Source: an uncultured Christensenellaceae bacterium
GTDB lineage: Bacteria; Bacillota; Clostridia; Christensenellales; Borkfalkiaceae
Direction of reading: 5' to 3'
Length of the DNA: 18,738 bases
NCBI GenBank assembly: GCA_910588685.1
Contig: CAJUPX010000026.1
Coordinates: 1 to 18,738 of the forward strand
The notes under the pieces were generated by a model. It was given only the letters and a program-made list of their open reading frames with translations. It was not told where the DNA came from and made no database searches. Shown one piece after another: positions 14,274 to 18,738 of the stretch; the stretch's first letter is position 1, and every line of letters starts with the position of its first letter. The translations under genes and the position numbers were made by a program.

Positions 14274-14797
14274 GTTTTTTTGAAAAGAAAATTTCAGGTG
14301 CAACTGTATACAGCGGAAAAATATTAAAGCTTGAACTCGACGAGGTACGGCTTCCTGACGGAACCGCTTCTCAGAGGGAGTGCGTGCGTCACAGAGGCGG
14401 TGCAGCGGTTTTTGCGGTTATAAACGGAAAAGTTTTGCTTGTAAAACAGTTCAGATATGTTTACGGTAAAGAAATTTACGAAATTCCCGCGGGAAAGCTC
14501 GAATCGGGCGAAGACGCAAAAATTACAGCCGCGCGTGAGCTTTCCGAGGAAACCGGGTACGAGGGCGAGCTTTGTCATATGCTCGATATTTACCCTACGC
14601 CCGGTTATACCGACGAAATTATCCATATTTACGAGGCGAAGAACTGTGTTTTAAAAACCAGCCATTTAGACGAGGGCGAGTTTTTAAACTGTGAACTGAT
14701 TGAACTCGGCAAAGTGGTTAAAATGATAGAAAACGGTGAAATTTGCGACGCTAAAACGGTTTGCGCCGTTTACGCTTATATTTCCCGACAGGCTTAA
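14270..14797 (+). CDS. nudF: Nudix hydrolase, probable ADP-ribose pyrophosphatase
   Basis: A 175-residue Nudix enzyme expected to split ADP-ribose into AMP and ribose 5-phosphate. The Nudix box is complete: G75-x5-E81-x7-R89-E90-L91-x-E93-E94-x-G96. The N-terminal strand region (1-45) and the PTPGYTDEIIHIYEA segment about 14 residues past the box match the ADP-ribose pyrophosphatase branch. The start is GTG at 14270, overlapping the previous stop, with GGTGGGG upstream. A longer reading from 14204 overlaps the upstream gene and adds only non-family sequence. In Bacillota this gene often sits with xerD or spo genes, but not here. Other sugar-nucleotide substrates cannot be excluded. Confidence 0.9.
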   Translation: MSFFEKKISGATVYSGKILKLELDEVRLPDGTASQRECVRHRGGAAVFAVINGKVLLVKQFRYVYGKEIYEIPAGKLESGEDAKITAARELSEETGYEGELCHMLDIYPTPGYTDEIIHIYEAKNCVLKTSHLDEGEFLNCELIELGKVVKMIENGEICDAKTVCAVYAYISRQA

Positions 14798-14820
14798 CGT
14801 TAATTTGTTAAATAAAAGTA

Positions 14821-14847
14821 AAAGGGGTTGCCTCAGGCAACCCCTTT
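14821..14847. terminator. Bidirectional terminator after nudF and the Cys-rich gene
   Basis: A 12-bp perfect stem AAAGGGGTTGCC / GGCAACCCCTTT with a 3-nt loop, lying between two converging genes. On the minus strand the tail is TACTTTTATTT, which makes it a fair terminator for the small Cys-rich gene; the plus-strand tail has few T, so nudF termination may be weaker. Confidence 0.8.
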
Positions 14848-14854
14848 AAGGTAA

Positions 14855-15070
14855 TTAGTTGCAGCCGCAACCGCAGCCGCCGTTATTTCCGCAGAGCAGG
14901 TTTGAAAGAGTACCGTTTCTCCACATACTGTAAAGTAATGCGATAAGAATGGGAGTGCAGCTCCCCGAAAGTACGCCGTCAATGCCGCTGCCGCTGCAGC
15001 TTGCCGCTAAAAGTAAGAGTATCAGGATCCAAAGGCAGCTATTAGTTCCGCAACCGGAAAATAAATTCAT
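14855..15070 (-). CDS. Small Cys/Gly-rich membrane protein
   Basis: A 71-residue protein with two hydrophobic segments (about 12-24 and 38-50) separated by a Ser/Gly/Cys-rich turn. The tail is Gly/Cys-rich and ends GGCGCGCN. It has nine or so cysteines in total. The start is firm: an AAGGAGG site sits 5-6 nt before ATG 15070. Similar short proteins with a hydrophobic stretch and a CGCGC tail are frequent in Clostridia and are often named only as high-cysteine proteins. Function unknown; a membrane or spore-coat component or metal binding are possibilities from composition only. It is transcribed alone and ends at a strong hairpin. Confidence 0.8.
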   Translation of the reverse strand: MNLFSGCGTNSCLWILILLLLAASCSGSGIDGVLSGSCTPILIALLYSMWRNGTLSNLLCGNNGGCGCGCN

Positions 15071-15086
15071 ATGTTCCTCCTTTTTA

Positions 15087-15131
15087 CTGCATTGCGGTAT
15101 GTAAAATTTTTTGTTACAATGCAGCTACCGC
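15087..15131 (-). promoter_or_regulatory. Possible hairpin leader of the Cys-rich gene
   Basis: Two alternative pairings exist upstream of the Shine-Dalgarno site of the Cys-rich gene. One is CTGCATTG (15087-15094) with CAATGCAG (15117-15124). The other is GCGGTATGTAA (15094-15104) with TTACA (15114-15118) plus TACCGC (15126-15131). They cannot form together. I found no clear minus-strand promoter beyond it, so whether this DNA is transcribed is unproven. Confidence 0.35.
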
Positions 15132-15203
15132 TATAATTTTTCTTCTGCGGTATTCGTATATTAAATAGTATTAAATTTTTCAGAAATTTGTTACCCTGTT
15201 TAA

Positions 15204-15232
15204 TTGCAAATAATAATTGTAAATGTTAAAAT
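15204..15232 (+). promoter_or_regulatory. Promoter of the pantothenate operon
   Basis: TTGCAA (15204-15209), 17-nt spacer, TAAAAT (15227-15232) preceded by TG at 15224-15225. The expected start is about 15239, leaving a leader of about 120 nt before the ATG at 15359. Confidence 0.65.
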
Positions 15233-15256
15233 AATATATAATAAGTGAGATACTTA

Positions 15257-15352
15257 AAGGCGTTTGGCGGATATAATATAAATCCGACCGTAAAAAACGC
15301 CTTACGGTAAATATTTTAACTGCCGATATTCCTTATGGAAATCGGACGGAGG
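15257..15352 (+). promoter_or_regulatory. Structured leader of the pantothenate operon, riboswitch-like
   Basis: The leader can form an outer stem of 9 bp (15257-15265 with 15295-15303) that encloses CGGAT/ATCCG (15268-15272 with 15282-15286), a bulged A at 15287 and GG/CC (15266-15267 with 15288-15289). An alternative stem ACCGTAA/TTACGGT (15287-15293 with 15302-15308) uses bases of both, so the two shapes exclude each other. A second hairpin (CCGAT 15323-15327 with ATCGG 15341-15345, bulged A at 15328, then TTCC/GGAA) ends 2 nt before the GGAGG at 15348-15352. No clean terminator is present, so control, if any, would be of translation. I cannot assign it to a known riboswitch class. Confidence 0.5.
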
Positions 15353-15358
15353 CTTTTT

Positions 15359-15994
15359 ATGAAGAATGACAAAGCTCACTTTGTCGCGTTTGTCGGCGTA
15401 ATGTTTGCGCTGATTTTTGTGCTTTTTCTTTTGGAAGGCGCAATATCTGTATTTCTCGGCACAACGCCTTGTATACTTTCTCTGCCCGTTGCCGTTGCTC
15501 TGTGCGTTTACGACGACTGGAAAAAAAGTTTTATAGGCGGAACGCTGCTCGGCGCGTGCAGCTGTTTATTCTGCGTGGTTTTTGGGGGCGCATTTCTTCC
15601 GTACGCAAATCCGTTGATTAGTATTTTACCGCGTGTTTTTATAGGCGTAGCCGCATACTGGACTTGCTTCGGGCTTACAAAGTTATTTAAAAATTCTAAA
15701 AATAAATTTTTAAATCAGGTTTTCCCCAAAGCGTTTGCCGGCGCGGTCGGCGCAATTACAAATACAACTCTGTATTTGCTCAGCGTTTACGTTTGGCGGG
15801 GCTGGCTTGGCGAAATGCTCGGTTCGCAGGTAGTTGCTGCAATCTCTTTGCTGACGATAATTTACTGTCTTATAGAAACGGTTGCCTGTTTCATTTTGGT
15901 ACCTGTATACGTAAAAGTTATGCAAAAAGCGGGCGGCGTTAAGTCAAGCGGGAAAATAGCGGATACCACGGAAAAACAGCAGCAAATTGTTTAA
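15359..15994 (+). CDS. panT: ECF transporter S component, probable pantothenate importer
   Basis: A 211-residue integral membrane protein with about six hydrophobic segments, the size and layout of an energy-coupling-factor substrate-binding (S) subunit. It would bind a vitamin and work with shared EcfA/EcfA'/EcfT subunits encoded elsewhere; none are in this window. The next gene is pantothenate kinase, which makes pantothenate the likely substrate (inferred from context). The start is ATG 15359, 6 nt after GGAGG (15348-15352). An upstream in-frame ATG at 15335 sits inside the leader hairpin and its reading covers the ribosome-binding site, so I rejected it. Other S-components (riboflavin, biotin, thiamine) have similar shape, so substrate is not certain. 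Confidence 0.82.
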   Translation: MKNDKAHFVAFVGVMFALIFVLFLLEGAISVFLGTTPCILSLPVAVALCVYDDWKKSFIGGTLLGACSCLFCVVFGGAFLPYANPLISILPRVFIGVAAYWTCFGLTKLFKNSKNKFLNQVFPKAFAGAVGAITNTTLYLLSVYVWRGWLGEMLGSQVVAAISLLTIIYCLIETVACFILVPVYVKVMQKAGGVKSSGKIADTTEKQQQIV

Positions 15995-16003
15995 GGATTA
16001 TTT

Positions 16004-16789
16004 ATGATTTTATGTATTGATGTCGGCAATACCAACATTAAATATGCAGTTTATAACGGTGAAAAGCTTGTTTTAAGCTTCCGTGTTGCCACGGAGCATA
16101 AAAAAACCTCCGACGAGTACGGCGGGCAGCTTTTAGGCATATTGCAGAATAACGGTTTAAAATCCTCGGATATCGAAGGCGGAATACTTTCATCCGTGGT
16201 GCCGCCCCTTGATTACACCATAGCCCATATGTGCGGCTTATATCTCGGTTTTAAGCCGCTGATGTTAGCGCCCGGACTAAAAACCGGAATGAATTTAAGG
16301 GTTGACAACGCCCGCGAAGTTGGCGCGGACAGAGTGGTTAATAACGTATCCGCCGTTAAAAAGTACGGATATCCGTTGATTGTAGTAGATTTCGGCACGG
16401 CAACTACGTTCAACGTAATCGATTCAAAAGGCGAGTTTATAGGCGGTGTTATTGCTCCGGGGATAAAGGGCTCGCTCGACAGTCTTGTGAACGGCACGGC
16501 AAAGCTGCCCAGAGTGGAAATTGAGCGTCCCGCAAACGTTATAGGTAAAAATACCGTAACAAATATGCAGTCCGGTATAGTGTACGGTTTTGCAGGACTT
16601 GTTGAATACATTGTCACAAAAATAAAGCGCGAAATGGGCGGCGGCAGTATAAAAGTTGTTGCAACCGGCGGATTTTCGGAAGTTATAGCCAAGGAAATAG
16701 GTATTATCGACGTTGTTGATAAGCTGCTGACTTTGGACGGCTTGAATTATTTGTACAGAATAAACAGTGCGGAGGTGAAAAATGGATAA
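16004..16789 (+). CDS. coaX: Type III pantothenate kinase
   Basis: A 261-residue ASKHA-fold kinase that phosphorylates pantothenate, the first step to coenzyme A; type III enzymes need a monovalent cation and are not inhibited by CoA. Motifs: phosphate-1 loop DVGNTN (6-11), GADRVVN with Asp109 (107-113), DFGTATTF (129-136), and GGVIAPGIKGSLDSL (147-161) in the dimer and substrate region. The start ATG has an AAGGA overlapping the preceding stop, 9 nt after panT. Its end overlaps the homoserine dehydrogenase gene by 8 nt. With the importer it suggests salvage of external pantothenate. Confidence 0.96.
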   Translation: MILCIDVGNTNIKYAVYNGEKLVLSFRVATEHKKTSDEYGGQLLGILQNNGLKSSDIEGGILSSVVPPLDYTIAHMCGLYLGFKPLMLAPGLKTGMNLRVDNAREVGADRVVNNVSAVKKYGYPLIVVDFGTATTFNVIDSKGEFIGGVIAPGIKGSLDSLVNGTAKLPRVEIERPANVIGKNTVTNMQSGIVYGFAGLVEYIVTKIKREMGGGSIKVVATGGFSEVIAKEIGIIDVVDKLLTLDGLNYLYRINSAEVKNG

Positions 16790-18062
16790 AGTAGGCATTG
16801 CTATTCTCGGACTCGGAGTAGTTGGCGGCGGTACCTATAAAATACTTACCGGGCACGCGGAAGATTATAAAAAAACTCATAATTTAGATATAAAAATTGA
16901 GTGCGTTCTCGAAAGAAACCAGGAGCGTATAAAAAAATTCGGAGTTAGCGCCGGCACGGTGGTTAACAATATAGCCGAGGTGTGCTCTAATCCCGAAGTA
17001 GATATAGTTATTGAAACGCTGGGCGGCGTTGAACCTGCAAAATCTTTTGTTTTATCTGCGCTTAAAGCCGGAAAATCGGTTGTTACGTCAAATAAAGAGC
17101 TCTATTGCAAATACGGTTACGAGCTTGAAAGTACGGCAAAGAAAAATAATTGCGGTTTGTTTTACGAAGCTACCTGCGTTGGCGGAGTTCCTGTAATACG
17201 CGCTATGCTTGATAATTTGCAGGGCAATAAAATCACTTCGCTTATGGGCATAATCAACGGCACTACAAATTATATTTTAACTAAAATGTCTGTTTGCGGC
17301 GGTTCATACGGCGAAATTTTAAAGGAAGCCCAGGCGCTCGGTTATGCGGAGTCCGATCCCGCGTCGGACGTTGAGGGGTTCGATTCTGCGTATAAACTTT
17401 CAATTTTGTCGAGTATAGCGTTTAATACAAAGATTCCTTATACCGAAATTTACCGCGAGGGCATTACCGAAATAGATTATACCGATATTAAATACGCCGA
17501 AAAACTCGGATTTAAGGTAAAATTACTTGCAATAGGTAAATGCGGCGATAAGGGCATAGAGGTGCGCGTACACCCGGCGCTTATTAAATCCGACCACCCG
17601 CTCGCTAACGTAAACGACAGTTTTAACGCGGTGTTTATTACCGGCGACAGCGTGGGTGACGTTATGCTATATGGCAGAGGCGCGGGGGCTTTACCTACGG
17701 GCAGCGCGATTGTCGGCGACGTTATTTATTGCGCAACGCATAATAATTTTAATTATTCTACTTTTGAAAATACAGAAAAAGCCGATACGGCTACGAAATT
17801 TGTTAAAAATTTCAGCAGCGCTTATTATATCAGAATTAATGCCACCGATAAGGCGGGAGTGCTTTCGCACGTTACGTCCGTTTTGGGTAAAAACGGAATA
17901 AGCGTTGCACAGGTTATTCAGGACAGTGTGGAAACCGATGGTAACGTAACAATTGTTCTTATTACGCACAAAACCAACGAAAAGAGTGTTAACAAAGCTA
18001 TAAAGGATATAAATTCAAACGATATATCCGCAAAAGTAGTATCGATATTAAGAGTTGCTTAA
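16782..18062 (+). CDS. hom: Homoserine dehydrogenase
   Basis: A 426-residue enzyme that reduces aspartate semialdehyde to homoserine, the branch to threonine, methionine and isoleucine. The NAD(P)-binding fold opens with ILGLGVVGGG (8-17); TSNKELYCKYG (102-112) holds the conserved Lys105. The catalytic stretch SDPASDVEGFDSAYKL (191-206) carries the Asp and Lys (Lys205) of the family signature. The last 80 residues (about 347-426) form an ACT domain, YYIRINATDKAGVLSHVTSVLG onward, typical of feedback control by threonine. The start ATG lies 6-7 nt after GGAGGTG and overlaps coaX by 8 nt. Its inclusion in the pantothenate operon is a loose link; CoA and amino-acid needs may be set together. Confidence 0.96.
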   Translation: MDKVGIAILGLGVVGGGTYKILTGHAEDYKKTHNLDIKIECVLERNQERIKKFGVSAGTVVNNIAEVCSNPEVDIVIETLGGVEPAKSFVLSALKAGKSVVTSNKELYCKYGYELESTAKKNNCGLFYEATCVGGVPVIRAMLDNLQGNKITSLMGIINGTTNYILTKMSVCGGSYGEILKEAQALGYAESDPASDVEGFDSAYKLSILSSIAFNTKIPYTEIYREGITEIDYTDIKYAEKLGFKVKLLAIGKCGDKGIEVRVHPALIKSDHPLANVNDSFNAVFITGDSVGDVMLYGRGAGALPTGSAIVGDVIYCATHNNFNYSTFENTEKADTATKFVKNFSSAYYIRINATDKAGVLSHVTSVLGKNGISVAQVIQDSVETDGNVTIVLITHKTNEKSVNKAIKDINSNDISAKVVSILRVA

Positions 18063-18064
18063 TT

Positions 18065-18098
18065 AAAACCCTCCGCGCCGAACGGCGCGGAGGGTTTT
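18065..18098. terminator. Strong bidirectional terminator after hom and the thioesterase gene
   Basis: A 15-bp perfect stem (18065-18079 with 18084-18098) with a GAAC loop, rich in GC in its centre and with A and T runs on the two sides, giving U-tails in both directions. The thioesterase stop codon at 18097-18099 touches the stem. Confidence 0.93.
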
Positions 18099-18603
18099 AT
18101 ATATCAATATTAATTTCGGTAACTCCGTCGGGGATAAAGTAACACATTTCTTCGTGTTCAACTACCCCTTCGGAAATTTTGTCCGAGGACAACTTTATAT
18201 ATTTAATCAGACTGTTTGCGAGCACCGCTCCCGTTTTATCTAAAATTTTTGCTTCTGAGGTAAAAAAATTACTCGTCTTTTTAATAATTTTTCCGTAGCC
18301 TATAAGTTCGGTATCGTAAGGTACTGGTTTGCGGTATTTTGTTTCGAGAGAGGTGGTAACGCCGAACGAACTCTCGTTAAGCTCGTCCGCCCAAAGCGCC
18401 CTGAATCCCAACTCGTCAAGCATAGCTGTAATTAGTCCGCCGTGCACTCTGCCCGGATAACTTTGATGTTGTTCGCGATATTTGAATATACTCATTACGC
18501 TTCCGTCGACTATATTGTAGAAAGGAGCGCGTACGCCGTACGGATTATCAAGCCCGCACATAATGCACATTCTGCTGTTTCTTTGTTTGGAAATAACTTT
18601 CAT
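18097..18603 (-). CDS. PaaI-type hot-dog thioesterase family protein
   Basis: A 168-residue single hot-dog-fold protein. The N-terminal CIMCGLDNPYGV (13-24), with Cys13 and Cys16, and the central SYPGRVHGGLITAMLDELG (48-66) match the PaaI-type acyl-CoA thioesterase family. In it the HGG and the Asp/Glu at 63-64 sit at the active-site helix. It would split a CoA thioester; the substrate is unknown. The last 30 residues extend past the core. The predicted promoter places the transcription start exactly on the A of ATG 18603, so translation would be leaderless. Alone in its unit and converging with hom. Confidence 0.88.
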   Translation of the reverse strand: MKVISKQRNSRMCIMCGLDNPYGVRAPFYNIVDGSVMSIFKYREQHQSYPGRVHGGLITAMLDELGFRALWADELNESSFGVTTSLETKYRKPVPYDTELIGYGKIIKKTSNFFTSEAKILDKTGAVLANSLIKYIKLSSDKISEGVVEHEEMCYFIPDGVTEINIDI

Positions 18604-18609
18604 ACAATT

Positions 18610-18638
18610 ATAATATCATTATTTTATTTTAAATGCAA
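18610..18638 (-). promoter_or_regulatory. Promoter of the thioesterase gene, placing +1 on the ATG
   Basis: On the minus strand TTGCAT (18638-18633), 17-nt spacer, TATTAT (18615-18610), then six bases AATTGT and the ATG. With normal -10 to +1 spacing, transcription starts at 18603, the first base of the gene. A TATAAT is also present at 18612-18607, but its start would fall inside the codon. Confidence 0.6.
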
Positions 18639-18660
18639 CAGCCTGCGCGACTTTTTACCC

Positions 18661-18689
18661 TTGAAATTTTTTTGTACGAATGTTATAAT
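18661..18689 (+). promoter_or_regulatory. Outward promoter at right edge
   Basis: TTGAAA (18661-18666), 17-nt spacer, TATAAT (18684-18689) with TG at 18681-18682. Expected start about 18696. It should drive a gene that begins beyond the window. Confidence 0.8.
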
Positions 18690-18738
18690 AACATAGCAAT
18701 AGGTTATATTTTAGGCTTTTTTCGAAAATTTAATAGTA

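Noticed and set aside
14855..15070. Cys-rich small protein as a bacteriocin or modified peptide precursor
   Set aside because: No leader-peptide cleavage motif, modification enzyme or exporter lies nearby, and it has two membrane segments; a structural membrane protein is more likely.
15335..15358. In-frame ATG 24 nt upstream of panT
   Set aside because: It lies in the leader hairpin just before the good GGAGG site, which would then be coding, and has no ribosome-binding site of its own.

Overview
The window is an ordinary chromosomal housekeeping stretch from a low-to-mid G+C Bacillota, most likely a member of the Clostridia. The lineage is inferred from gene content: a sigma-H homologue downstream of mrnC and rlmB, a CwlD-type cell-wall amidase, the DUF4364 and TSCPD families, NfnAB, ECF-type vitamin uptake with CoaX, strong Shine-Dalgarno sites and intrinsic terminators. 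The combination looks like an uncultured, anaerobic, possibly spore-forming gut lineage. I saw no phage, transposase, CRISPR array, tRNA or rRNA.

Layout. Positions 1-92 hold no convincing gene, only two short inverted repeats. On the minus strand lie a small membrane-anchored hypothetical (93-569) and a cwlD-like amidase (686-1375), each with its own signals. From 1429 to 7672 a tightly packed plus-strand run carries mrnC, rlmB, sigH, dnaX, ybaB/ebfC, recR, gpsA and a membrane protein of unknown function. It joins two gene blocks that are normally separate in Bacillota (mrnC-rlmB-sigH and dnaX-ybaB-recR). Next come typA (7800-9629) as a single gene, then nfnAB (9751-12449). The NfnB subunit carries an unrecognised C-terminal extension of about 150 residues.

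The middle right holds a minus-strand pair (DUF4364 protein, then a TSCPD protein; 13383-12590). Divergent from it is a plus-strand pair (unknown 249-aa protein, then a Nudix ADP-ribose pyrophosphatase; 13524-14797). A small Cys/Gly-rich membrane protein (14855-15070, minus) follows. The plus-strand operon 15359-18062 encodes an ECF S-component (probable pantothenate importer), type III pantothenate kinase and homoserine dehydrogenase, preceded by a roughly 120-nt leader that can form mutually exclusive helices. A minus-strand hot-dog thioesterase (18097-18603) closes the window, with an outward plus-strand promoter at the right edge.

Gene functions are mostly secure. The points most worth a second look are the NfnB extension, the structured leader in front of the pantothenate operon, and several promoters placed so close to start codons that the mRNAs would be leaderless or nearly so. 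I did not find a convincing novel defence, mobile or biosynthetic system here.
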